Source: Usitatibacter rugosus
Lineage (GTDB): Bacteria > Pseudomonadota > Gammaproteobacteria > Burkholderiales > Usitatibacteraceae
Assembly (NCBI RefSeq): GCF_013003965.1
Contig: NZ_CP053069.1
Span: 1,953,419-2,017,418 of the forward strand
Direction: 5' to 3'
DNA length: 64,000 nucleotides
Positions 1 through 9,868 of the stretch are shown here, in pieces. Both the position numbers and the translations under genes were made by a program. Numbering within the stretch: the first letter of the stretch is position 1; every line of letters begins with the position of its first letter. The notes beneath the pieces were generated by a model. That model saw only the letters and a program-made list of their open reading frames with translations. It had not been told where the DNA came from and ran no database searches.

Positions 1-607
1 GAAGCTCTACAAGCTGGACCACCTCTACGGGCTGCTGCTCACGTTCGGCCTGGCCCTCATCATCGAGGGCGTGTTCCGCAACGAGTTCGGCTCCGCGGGC
101 CTGCCGTACTCGATGCCCTCGGCGCTCGAGGGTGGCCACAACCTCGGCTTCATGTTCCTGCCGAACTACCGCGCCTGGGTGATCGGCGCCTCGCTCGTGG
201 TCTGCATCGGCACGTGGCTGCTGATCGAGAAGACCAAGCTGGGCGCGTACCTGCGCGCCGCCACCGAGAACCCGAAGATGGTGGAAGCCTTCGGCGTGAA
301 CGTGCCGCGCATGATCACGCTCACCTACGGCTTCGGCGTGGGCCTGGCCGCACTGGCCGGCGTGTTCGCCGCGCCCATCTACCAGGTGAGCCCGCAGATG
401 GGCTCGTCGCTCATCATCGTGGTGTTCGCGGTCGTCGTGATCGGCGGCATGGGCTCCATCCTGGGCGCCGTCATCACCGGCTTCGGCCTGGGTGTCATCG
501 AGGGCCTCACGAAGGTGTTCTATCCGGAAGCCTCCAACACCGTGATCTTCGTGATCATGGCGATCGTCCTCATGATCCGGCCGCAGGGCCTGTTCGGGCA
601 GCGCTGA
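1..607 (+). CDS. livH: Branched-chain amino acid ABC transporter permease LivH (5' partial)
   Basis: This is the C-terminal part, about 200 residues, of a LivH-type inner-membrane permease of the hydrophobic amino acid uptake (HAAT) ABC family; the full family length is about 290-300, so the start lies left of the window. The open frame runs from base 2. It shows hydrophobic membrane segments, the ATPase-contact loop (RAATENPKMVEAFGVNV) and the family signature GLAALAGVFAAPIYQVSP. It ends QGLFGQR. One base separates it from livM. By family, LivH and LivM form the channel for branched-chain or related amino acids, driven by LivG and LivF, which presumably lie elsewhere. The substrate is not certain, because HAAT systems also take amides and other amino acids. 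Confidence 0.93.
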   Translation, partial: KLYKLDHLYGLLLTFGLALIIEGVFRNEFGSAGLPYSMPSALEGGHNLGFMFLPNYRAWVIGASLVVCIGTWLLIEKTKLGAYLRAATENPKMVEAFGVNVPRMITLTYGFGVGLAALAGVFAAPIYQVSPQMGSSLIIVVFAVVVIGGMGSILGAVITGFGLGVIEGLTKVFYPEASNTVIFVIMAIVLMIRPQGLFGQR

Positions 608-608
608 C

Positions 609-1715
609 ATGGCCGATCCGACGATCGATCCGCTGGCCGCCCGCGACGTCGAGTTCGAGGCGAAGTTCTTCCGCTACGGCTTCATCGTGGTGATGGCGTT
701 CTTCCTCGTCGCCCCGATGTTCATCTACCCCGTGTTCCTGATGAAGGTGCTGTGCTTCGCGCTCTTCGCGTGCGCCTTCAACCTGCTGATCGGCTACGGG
801 GGCCTGCTGTCGTTCGGCCACGCGATGTTCTTCGGGATGGCGGGCTACCTCTCCGCGCATTTCGCGAAAGTAGGCCTGCACGTCGAGCAGGTGACGATCT
901 TCAAGCATGTCATCACCGTGGGGCTCCACATTCCCCCGTTCGCCACCGAGCTGGCGATCCTGGCCGCAACGGCCGTGACGGCGCTGTTGGGCGCGCTGGT
1001 CGGGTTGCTCGCCATTCGGCGACAGGGCATCTACTTCGCGATGATCACGCTGGCGCTCGCCCAGATGATCTTCTTCTACTGCCTCCAGGCGCCGTTCACG
1101 GGGGGCGAGGACGGCATCCAGTCGGTGCCGCGCGGCACGCTGCTGGGGATGGTGGACCTCACCAACAACTTCGCGATGTACTACTTCGTGCTCGCGATCT
1201 TCACCGCGGGGTTCCTCCTCATCGTGCGCACGATCCATTCGCCCTTCGGCCAGGTGCTGAAGGCGATCAAGGAGAACGAGCCGCGCGCGATCTCCCTGGG
1301 CTATCGCACCGAGCGCTACAAATTCCTCGCCTTCGTGCTGTCCGCGGGTCTCGCGGGCCTCGCGGGCGCCACCAAGGCCATCGTCTTCCAGCTGGCCTCG
1401 CTCACGGACGTGCACTGGTCGATGTCGGGCGAGGTCGTGCTGATGACGCTGCTGGGCGGCATGGGCACGGTGTTCGGGCCGATCGCCGGCGCCTTCGTGA
1501 TCATGGCGATGGAGAATTACCTCTCCGACCTTGGCGCCTGGGTGACGATCACGCAGGGCATCGTCTTCGTGATCTGCGTGCTCGCGTTCCGCCGCGGCAT
1601 CGTGGGCGAGCTGGAGGCGCTGCTCAAGCGCAAGCTCACTTTCCGGCAGCTGATGTTCGAGATCTTCGCGTTCCGCCACCACAAGCGGGCCAAAGAAAAA
1701 CGCGGTGGACCGTAA
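609..1715 (+). CDS. livM: Branched-chain amino acid ABC transporter permease LivM
   Basis: A 368-residue inner-membrane permease of the HAAT ABC family and the partner of LivH. After a cytoplasmic N-terminus it has many hydrophobic segments, the conserved FNLLIGYGGLLSFGHAMFFG stretch typical of LivM, the ATPase-contact loop AIKENEPRAISLGY and the following AGLAGLAGATKA signature. The ATG follows the livH stop by one base, so the two are translationally coupled. The last 11 bases overlap the start of the acyl-CoA synthetase gene. This suggests that the imported amino acid, or an acid derived from it, and the CoA ligase belong to one catabolic operon. The C-terminus is basic (HHKRAKEKRGGP). Confidence 0.93.
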   Translation: MADPTIDPLAARDVEFEAKFFRYGFIVVMAFFLVAPMFIYPVFLMKVLCFALFACAFNLLIGYGGLLSFGHAMFFGMAGYLSAHFAKVGLHVEQVTIFKHVITVGLHIPPFATELAILAATAVTALLGALVGLLAIRRQGIYFAMITLALAQMIFFYCLQAPFTGGEDGIQSVPRGTLLGMVDLTNNFAMYYFVLAIFTAGFLLIVRTIHSPFGQVLKAIKENEPRAISLGYRTERYKFLAFVLSAGLAGLAGATKAIVFQLASLTDVHWSMSGEVVLMTLLGGMGTVFGPIAGAFVIMAMENYLSDLGAWVTITQGIVFVICVLAFRRGIVGELEALLKRKLTFRQLMFEIFAFRHHKRAKEKRGGP

Positions 1716-3296
1716 CTGCGCGAATTTCGCGCCGCTCAGCCCCGTCGCCTTTCTCCGCCGCTCGGCGGAGGTCTATCCGCAGAAGACGGCCGTCGTGCAT
1801 GGCGATGCCCGATACACCTACGCGCAGCTTGCCGAGCGCGTCTCGCGCTTCGCTTCGGCGCTCGCGAAGCGCGGCGTCCGGCGCGGTGACACGGTCGCCT
1901 TCATGGCCCCCAATGTTCCCGCACTCCTCGAGGCGCACTACGCGGTGCCCGGCCTCGGCGCCGTGCTGAATGCGCTCAACTATCGGTTGGACGCGCGCAC
2001 GATCGCCTTCTGCCTCGACCACGGGAAGGCCAAGGTTCTCGTGACCGACCGCGAGTTCTCGCCGGTGATCGCCGAGGCCGTGCGATTGGCGACGGTAAAG
2101 CCGCTCGTGATCGACATCGACGATCCGCTGGGTGCCGGCGGCGATCTCCTCGGCGCGCTCACGTACGAAGAGTTCCTGCGCGAAGGCGATCCCGCGTTCG
2201 AGCTGCCGGGCCCCGAGGACGAGTGGGACTCGATGTCGCTGCTCTACACCTCGGGCACCACGGGCAGTCCGAAGGGCGTCGTCTACCACCATCGCGGCGG
2301 CTACCTCAACGCGCTCGGCAACGCGCTCATGTTCGGGCTGGACGCGAGGTCCGTGTACCTGTGGACGCTGCCAATGTTCCACTGCAACGGCTGGACGTAC
2401 ACGTGGGCGGTCACGGCCGTCGGCGGAACGCACGTCTGCCTGCGGCGGGTCGATCCCGCGCTGATCTTTCCCGCGATCCGAGAGCACCAGGTCACGCATC
2501 TCTGCGGCGCGCCGATCGTGCTGAACCTGCTGGTCCACGCACCGGATGCGGTGAAGGAGCGCTTCGACCATCGCGTGGAAGTCGCCACGGGCGGGGCCGC
2601 GCCGCCTTCGGCCATCATCGCCGCGATGGAGAAGATGGGCTTCAACGTGACGCACCTCTACGGCCTCACCGAGAGCTATGGGCCGGCGACGTTGTGCGCG
2701 TGGCAGCCGGAGTGGGATGCGATGGGCCTGGACGAGCGGGCGCTCCGCATGGCGCGCCAGGGCGTGCGCTATCCGACGCTGGACGATGCGATGGTCGCCG
2801 ATCCGCAGACGATGCAACCGGTGCCCTCCGACGGCGCCACGATGGGCGAGCTGATGCTGCGCGGGAACACCGTGATGAAGGGCTACCTCGGCAACGACGC
2901 CGCCACCGAAGCCGCCTTCCGCGGCGGCTGGTTCCACACCGGCGATCTCGGCGTGAGGCATCCCGACGGCTACATCGAGATCAAGGACCGCTCCAAGGAC
3001 GTCATCATCTCCGGCGGCGAGAACATCTCCTCGCTCGAGGTGGAGGAGTGCCTCTACCGCCATCCCGCCGTGATGGAGGCCGCGGTGGTCGCGCGGCCGG
3101 ACGAGAAGTGGGGCGAGACGCCGTGCGCGTTCGTCATGCTCAAGCCCGGAGCCACCGCCACGGTCGAGGACATCGTCGCGTGGTGCCGCTCGAACCTCGC
3201 GGGCTTCAAGATCCCGCGCACCGTCGTGTTCGGCGAGCTGCCGAAGACCTCCACCGGCAAGATCCAGAAGTACGTCCTGCGAGAGCGCGCGAAAAA

Positions 3297-4731
<1,435 letters not shown>

Positions 4732-4737
4732 AGCGCG

Positions 4738-6153
4738 ATCGCCGCCTCCGCGAAGCCGCAGGAATTCGACCTCGTCGTGCTGGGCGGCGGTCCCGCCGGC
4801 ACGAGTGGGGCCATCGCCGGCGGGCTGATGGGGCGCAAGGTCGCCCTGGTCGAGAAGGCCCCGATCGTGGGCGGCGCCGGCATCAACACCGGCACCATTC
4901 CCAGCAAGACGCTGCGCGAGACCTCGCTCATGCTCGCGGGCTGGCGCACGCGCCGGCTCTTCGGCGTGGACCTCTCGCTGCAGCGCGAAGCGACGGTCGC
5001 CGATTTCATGCGCCACTCGGACCACGTGACGGCCGGGGAGCGCGAGCTGGCGGAATACTCCCTGGACCTCCACGGCGTGGAGGTCGTCCACGGCGCGGCG
5101 TCCTTCGTCGATCCGCATGTCGTTCGCGTGGTCGCGCCGGACGGCAGCGAAAGGCTCCTGCGCGGCGAGAAGATCCTCGTCGCCACGGGCTCGTCGCCGT
5201 TCCAGCCGCCCGAGTTCGCGTTCAAGGACGAGCGCGTCCACGACTCCGACGAGATCCTCCAGCTGAAGGAGCTGCCGCGGAAGCTCGTCGTGGTCGGCGC
5301 CGGCGTCATCGGCTCGGAGTACGCCGGGACGTTCGCGGCCTTGGGCGTCGAGGTGCGGCTGGTCGACGGACGCGACACGCTGCTACCTTTCCTGGACTCG
5401 GAGATCTCCGCGGCGCTCACGAAGGCGATGACGGAGAATGGCGTGCGCTTCCTGTGGAAAGAGAAGGTCGTGAAATGCGACCTGTCCCATCCGCGGGACG
5501 TTTCGCTGACGCTGAGCTCGGGTGCCATGCTCACCTGCGACGGCGTGCTCGTATGCTCGGGCCGCAGCAGCAACACCGAGACGCTCGATCTTGCCGCGGC
5601 CGGCATCACGCCGGGCAAGCGCGGGCTGATCCCGGTGGGATCACACTTCCAGTCGAACGACCAGCCGCATATCTATGCCGCGGGTGACGTGATCGGACCG
5701 CCGGCGCTCGCCGCCACGGGCATCGAGCAGGCGCGCGTCGCGGTGTGCCACGCCTTCGGCGAATCGCTCAAGACCGACATCGCGCCGCTGCTGCCGGCCG
5801 GCATCTACACGATTCCCGAGGCGAGCATGGTGGGCGATACCGAGGCCCAGCTGATCGAGAAGAAGATCCCGTACGTGGTGGGTCGTGCGCGCTACGCGGA
5901 GATCCCGCGCGGCAAGATCATCGGTGACGAGAGCGGGTTCCTGAAGCTCCTGTTCCGCCGCGACGACATGCGGCTGCTCGGCGTGCACGTGATGGGCGAG
6001 CACGCGACCGAGGTGGTGCACATCGGCTTGATGGCGATGCTCTCGGAGTCGACGGCCGAGATCTTCAACCGCGCGTGCTTCAACTATCCGACGCTGGGCG
6101 ACCTCTACAAGTTCGCGGCGTACCGGGCGCTCCTCGAACGCCGAAAGAATTAG
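4738..6153 (+). CDS. sthA: Soluble (Si-specific) NAD(P)+ transhydrogenase, probable ATC start
   Basis: A flavoprotein of the pyridine nucleotide-disulfide oxidoreductase family. The FAD site is DLVVLGGGPAGTSGAI. The position of the redox-active disulfide reads INTGTIPSKTLRE with no cysteines, as in SthA, so it should move hydride between NADH and NADP+ rather than reduce a disulfide. The NAD-binding motif is VVVGAGVIGSEYA, the second FAD motif is YAAGDVIGPP, and the C-terminal dimer domain ends near FNYPTLGDLYK. There is no ATG, GTG or TTG between the argG stop and a GTG at 4777, and starting at 4777 would delete the first beta strand of the FAD fold. An ATC at 4738 has GGAG nine bases upstream and gives (M)AASAKPQEFDLVVLGGG. 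I take ATC as the likely start. The stop codon TAG lies in a repeat-like stretch. Confidence 0.85.
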   Translation: MAASAKPQEFDLVVLGGGPAGTSGAIAGGLMGRKVALVEKAPIVGGAGINTGTIPSKTLRETSLMLAGWRTRRLFGVDLSLQREATVADFMRHSDHVTAGERELAEYSLDLHGVEVVHGAASFVDPHVVRVVAPDGSERLLRGEKILVATGSSPFQPPEFAFKDERVHDSDEILQLKELPRKLVVVGAGVIGSEYAGTFAALGVEVRLVDGRDTLLPFLDSEISAALTKAMTENGVRFLWKEKVVKCDLSHPRDVSLTLSSGAMLTCDGVLVCSGRSSNTETLDLAAAGITPGKRGLIPVGSHFQSNDQPHIYAAGDVIGPPALAATGIEQARVAVCHAFGESLKTDIAPLLPAGIYTIPEASMVGDTEAQLIEKKIPYVVGRARYAEIPRGKIIGDESGFLKLLFRRDDMRLLGVHVMGEHATEVVHIGLMAMLSESTAEIFNRACFNYPTLGDLYKFAAYRALLERRKN

Positions 6154-6168
6154 AGTCAGACCCCCATT
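6148..6168. repeat. Degenerate GGGTCAGACCC-type repeat at the sthA stop
   Basis: The sequence AATTAGAGTC-a-GACCCCCATT is a decayed relative of the perfect palindrome at 15949-15969 and of the core of the insert at 20269-20334. It contains the sthA stop (TAG, 6151-6153) and the TTG start of the next gene (6167), so it is both a gene junction and a repeat remnant. The right arm matches poorly, and the assignment rests on the left half and centre. Confidence 0.5.
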
Positions 6169-7321
6169 GAGTTCCGGTTCCAGCACGAGTGACGTTGTCA
6201 TCGTCGGTGGCGGCGTCATCGGTTCGGCGATCGCGTACTTCCTGTGCGGACGGGATCCCGCGCTTCGGGTGAGCGTCATCGAACCCGACCCCACGTACGA
6301 GTTCGCATCGACACCGCGTGCCTCGGGCGGCGCCCGCGTGCAGTTTTCGTGCCCCGAGAACATCGCGATGTCGCTCTTCTCCCTCGACTTCATCCGCGCG
6401 TTCGAGGAGCCCGTCGACTGGGTGGAAGGCGGCTACCTGTTGATCGCGCGTCCCGGTGAGGAACTGGTGCTGCTCGAGTCGAACCATCGCGTGCAGCTCG
6501 CGCACGGCTGCGAGGCGGTGCTGATGGACGCGGCGGCGCTCAAGGCGCGCTGGCCCTCGATGAACGTGGACGATCTGGCGGCCGGCGTGCACACGCCGCG
6601 CGACGGCTGGTGCGATCCCAACAGTCTCCTGCAGGGACTGCGGCGCCAGGCCATCAAGGCCGGTGCCAGGTACGTGAAGGACCGCGTCGTGGGATTCGAT
6701 CGCGACGGATCCGTGGTGAGAGCGGCGAGGCTCGAGTCCGGCACGACGATCGCCGCCGCGCAATTCATCAACGCGGCCGGTGCGTGGTCGGGTGTCATCG
6801 GCGACATGGCGGGCATGCCCACGCCCATCTCGCCGCTACGCCGCTTCGAGCATTTCTTCACGCCGCAGGAGCCGATGGAGCGCCTGCCGTACGTGAAGGA
6901 TTTCCAGCGCATGGCCTTCCGTTCGGAAGGCCGCGGCTTCTCGGGCGGCGTCGTGGATGGCGAAGAGCCGCGCGGCTTCAACTTCGACGTGGACCACGAT
7001 TACTTCGAGCGCGTGGTGTGGCCGGCGGCGGCGCACCGATTCCCGCCGTTGGAAGCCGCCAAATGCCAGCGCACGTGGGCGGGGCTCTACGAGCAGTGCG
7101 AGCTCGACGGCAACCCGATCTTCGGCAACTGGCCCGGGCGCCTCGACAACTTCCACGTGTGCGCGGGCTTCTCGGGTCACGGCATGATGCACGCACCCGC
7201 CGCGGGGCGGGCGATGGCCGAGCTGATCCTCGATGGGCGCTACACGACACTCGACTTGCGCCGGTTCGGCTACCCGCGGGTGCTGGACGCGATTCCCTAC
7301 TCCGAAACCGGCATCAAGTAG
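6167..7321 (+). CDS. FAD-dependent oxidoreductase (DAO family)
   Basis: A 384-residue flavoenzyme of the D-amino acid oxidase/sarcosine-oxidase-beta fold. The N-terminal Rossmann motif is DVVIVGGGVIGSAIAYFL (about residues 9-26). An ASGGARVQFS segment follows, and a C-terminal FAD contact lies at GFSGHGMMHAPAAGRAMAELI. It probably oxidises an amine or amino-acid-like substrate; the substrate is not readable from sequence. The TTG at 6167 is the only plausible start before the Rossmann strand, and no good ribosome site precedes it. It follows sthA by 13 bases. Its last 25 bases overlap, tail to tail, the end of the opposite-strand peptidase gene. Confidence 0.85.
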   Translation: MSSGSSTSDVVIVGGGVIGSAIAYFLCGRDPALRVSVIEPDPTYEFASTPRASGGARVQFSCPENIAMSLFSLDFIRAFEEPVDWVEGGYLLIARPGEELVLLESNHRVQLAHGCEAVLMDAAALKARWPSMNVDDLAAGVHTPRDGWCDPNSLLQGLRRQAIKAGARYVKDRVVGFDRDGSVVRAARLESGTTIAAAQFINAAGAWSGVIGDMAGMPTPISPLRRFEHFFTPQEPMERLPYVKDFQRMAFRSEGRGFSGGVVDGEEPRGFNFDVDHDYFERVVWPAAAHRFPPLEAAKCQRTWAGLYEQCELDGNPIFGNWPGRLDNFHVCAGFSGHGMMHAPAAGRAMAELILDGRYTTLDLRRFGYPRVLDAIPYSETGIK

Positions 7322-9591
7322 AACTGCACGAGGTCCGAGCGCAACCGGACGCGCGACGCGTCGTCGAGGTAGATCATGTGGCCGCCGTCGTAGTTGCGTA
7401 CGCGAACGCCCGGCCGTGCGCCGAGCCGCGCCAGGTCGCGCTCCGTGTTCATGAAGGGCGTCGCGAGGTCGTGGTAGCCGGCCAGGGCGATTACCTTCAG
7501 GCGTGGGTTGATGTCGAGCACCGCGGCGAGATCCGGCACGACGTCGGGTTGCGAGCGGCCCGCGTAGGCGAGCGAGAACGTCTTCTCGCCGTACAAGGCG
7601 TAGGGCGTGGGCGTGGTGTAGCCCAGCGACGCGAGATACTCGCCGATGCGCGTGTCGAAGGAATCGTCGATCAGGTAGGTCGAGGGATCGAGCGCCGGCA
7701 GGTTGCCGCGCGGGATCTTCACGCGCGCGTCGTAGCGGCCGACCAGCATGCCCGGCAGCAGGTTCGTGCGGAAGTACGAGGAGGAGCGATTCGGATTCGC
7801 CGCCCATTCGCTGCGCGCGATGCCCGAGGTGGCGACCAGGCGATCCAGCACGAAACCCGGAACGGGCGTGCCGTTCGCGATGAAAGCCGCGGCCGCCGGG
7901 TCGTAGTCGTGGTTGGCGAACATGCGCATCTCGTCGTGGGGAACCGCGGGCACGATGCCGTGCCAGCTTGCCGCTGCGGCGATGGTCGCCACCTGGCCCG
8001 TGCACGGTACGGCCGCCACTTCGCAGTTGTGCGTGTAGTCGAGGATCGGCGAAACCAGGATGAGCCCCGCGAGGCGGATCCCCGCGGCCTCGAGCCCGCG
8101 TGCCATCACGGCCGCGCGGATGCCGCCGTAGGATTCGCCCATGAGGTATTTCGGGGACGCACGGCGATCGTTCACGGCCACGTAGCGCGCGACGAAATCG
8201 TTGAAGATGGCGGCGTCGCCGGTCACGTTGAGGAACGCTCCGTTCGTCGCGGGCGCGATCGCCGTCGAGTAGCCCGTCACCGGTGCGTCGACGAAGACCA
8301 GGTCCGTCACGTCCAGCAGGCTCTCGGCATTGTCGACGAGCGCGTAGGGCATGGGCAGGTCGGTCGCGGGCATGCCGGTGGCCAGGCGCTTCGGGCCGAA
8401 CGAGCCGAGGTGCAGCCACACGGTCGCGTTTCCCGGGCCACCGTTGTAGATGAAGGTGACCGGCCGATTCGCGGCCGCGGCTCCGTCGAGGGTGTAGGCC
8501 GCGTAGAACATCGACGCTTTTTGCACGCCGGCCGTGTTGAGGTGGCCGACGGTCGCTGTGTACGCGAGGGGCACCCCGGCGAGCGTGATTTGCCGGCGCG
8601 AGGAGACGGTGGTTTCCGGGGCCACGGCCACGGAGCCCGCGGAGGCCGTGCTGTAGGCCGTGGTGTTGGTGAACCCGCTGGCAGGCGGCGGAGCAGGGCT
8701 CGTGCAGACCGATTGCGCGGCACCGAACACCTGCCGCGAAATGGCCTTGGTGACCGCGATGCCTTCGATGTCGTAGCGCAGCGTCCCGGTCTCGCCATTG
8801 CTGAACGTAAGCGACATCCCGCCCACGCGCGTGACGTCCGCGGCACTCAGGGGCACGAACGGCGCGGCGTTGAAAGGCGAGCCCGTGGTGCGATAGAGGT
8901 CGCCTGCGTACGAGCCGTCGGCCCGCTTCTCGCCGCGGGACATCAAGTACCACGCGGGCCGGCCGTCGAGCCCGTAGGTGAAGAGCGTGGCGAAGATCAC
9001 GTCACCCTGGTGCGTGACGTTCAGGCCCCAGCCCGACTCGGCCGGGTTCCACCACAGGTCCTGGTAGTTCGTGAAGCCGGAGCGCGAGCCGAGCGAGGCC
9101 GTGCACGCGGCCGGTGCCACGCCGAACGATTGCCGGGTGAGCGGCTTCGTGACGCGAACGCCTTCGATGTCGTACTCGAGCGTCGTGCCCTGGCTGCCGA
9201 AGGCCACGCGCATGTCGCCTACGCGCGTCACGTTGCCCGGGCCGATGGGCGTGAACGGATTCGCGTTGAAGGCGGGGCCGGTCGTGCGGTAGAGCGTGCC
9301 GGCGTATGCGCCGAGGTCCGCGGCGGGGTCGTTGGTGCCCGGTTGCAGGCGGCCCTCGGACAGGATGTACCAGGCGGGGTTGCGCGCGTTGTCGTAGGTG
9401 AAGAGCGTGCCGAAGATCACGTCGCCCTGGTGCGTGAGGTTCAGGCCCCACCCGGACTCGGCCGCGTTCCACCAGAGCGAAGTAAAGTTGTGGGACGGTG
9501 ACGCCGCAAATACGGCACCGGCCCACGCGGTCGCGAGTGCGGCGAGCGCGCCGCGCATCAACCGATGCAGATCGGCTTGAGGTCTAACCAT
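7297..9591 (-). CDS. Secreted S10-like serine carboxypeptidase with two N-terminal WWNPAESGWG modules
   Basis: About 764 residues. It has a signal peptide (LMRGALAALATAWAGAVFAAS), two tandem modules of about 140 residues each (LWWNAAESGWGLNLTHQGD and LWWNPAESGWGLNVTHQGD, each followed by a YDIEG-V-VTK strand), then a peptidase S10/alpha-beta-hydrolase domain. The S10 triad candidates are Ser about 487 in MGESYGG, Asp in HDLATPF and His in DGGHMIY; FIYNGGPGNATVW supplies the family's oxyanion region. It should be exported and trim peptides from the C-terminal end, with the modules perhaps binding a surface ligand (inference). The start is ATG 9591; a second ATG at 9558 would also keep the signal peptide, and neither has a strong ribosome site. 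The two modules are recent duplicates at DNA level (exact 420-nt spacing). Confidence 0.85.
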   Translation of the reverse strand: MVRPQADLHRLMRGALAALATAWAGAVFAASPSHNFTSLWWNAAESGWGLNLTHQGDVIFGTLFTYDNARNPAWYILSEGRLQPGTNDPAADLGAYAGTLYRTTGPAFNANPFTPIGPGNVTRVGDMRVAFGSQGTTLEYDIEGVRVTKPLTRQSFGVAPAACTASLGSRSGFTNYQDLWWNPAESGWGLNVTHQGDVIFATLFTYGLDGRPAWYLMSRGEKRADGSYAGDLYRTTGSPFNAAPFVPLSAADVTRVGGMSLTFSNGETGTLRYDIEGIAVTKAISRQVFGAAQSVCTSPAPPPASGFTNTTAYSTASAGSVAVAPETTVSSRRQITLAGVPLAYTATVGHLNTAGVQKASMFYAAYTLDGAAAANRPVTFIYNGGPGNATVWLHLGSFGPKRLATGMPATDLPMPYALVDNAESLLDVTDLVFVDAPVTGYSTAIAPATNGAFLNVTGDAAIFNDFVARYVAVNDRRASPKYLMGESYGGIRAAVMARGLEAAGIRLAGLILVSPILDYTHNCEVAAVPCTGQVATIAAAASWHGIVPAVPHDEMRMFANHDYDPAAAAFIANGTPVPGFVLDRLVATSGIARSEWAANPNRSSSYFRTNLLPGMLVGRYDARVKIPRGNLPALDPSTYLIDDSFDTRIGEYLASLGYTTPTPYALYGEKTFSLAYAGRSQPDVVPDLAAVLDINPRLKVIALAGYHDLATPFMNTERDLARLGARPGVRVRNYDGGHMIYLDDASRVRLRSDLVQFYLMPVSE

Positions 9592-9652
9592 CGAGTGACA
9601 ACCAGGGGAAAACGCAGGATGCCTGCGCCGATACATGGTATTGCAATGCAGA

Positions 9653-9677
9653 AGCCCTGGCTCTACTCGCCAGGGCT
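9653..9677. other. Perfect 9-bp hairpin in the peptidase 5' region
   Basis: AGCCCTGGC and GCCAGGGCT flank a 7-nt loop, about 60 bases upstream of the peptidase start on the minus strand. No T-run follows in either direction, so it is not a classical terminator. An AT-rich patch of about 40 bases (9747-9787) next to it stands out in this GC-rich DNA and probably belongs to a promoter region. The function is unknown. Confidence 0.5.
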
Positions 9678-9827
9678 CGCTGGTGTCTCCACGAATACAT
9701 CCTCAACGCTTAAGGTGACGCTTTGGCGGACGCTTTCAAGGCACGGGTTGTAAAGATAAATACTTTAATAAACAATTAGTTAAATGGCCTCACCGGCACT
9801 CCAAAACGGGCATCCGGAGGCTCCTGC

Positions 9828-9852
9828 TATAATTCAAACGCTCGTTTGAATT
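9828..9852 (+). promoter_or_regulatory. TATAAT box and PsrA/TetR-like palindrome upstream of etfB
   Basis: A perfect -10 hexamer TATAAT lies at 9828-9833; I see no good -35. A perfect palindrome begins inside it, with arms AATTCAAACG (9831-9840) and CGTTTGAATT (9843-9852) and a 2-nt centre. The CAAAC..GTTTG core resembles operators of PsrA-type TetR regulators that control fatty acid oxidation genes in Pseudomonas and relatives. A repressor bound here would cover the -10 and the transcription start. The ribosome site GGAGA follows just before the etfB ATG at 9869. Confidence 0.7.
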
Positions 9853-9868
9853 CCCCCTCCGGAGAGAC

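Noticed and set aside
570-1682. Long antisense open frame opposite livM
   Set aside because: Composition is His/Arg/Glu-rich with no recognisable domain, a GC-rich shadow of livM codons.
4777-6153. GTG at 4777 as the sthA start
   Set aside because: It falls inside the first beta strand of the FAD fold and would remove residues needed for nucleotide binding.
9565-9753. Small 62-codon open frame in the etfB upstream gap
   Set aside because: It has no ribosome site and overlaps the hairpin and the start of the opposite-strand peptidase gene.
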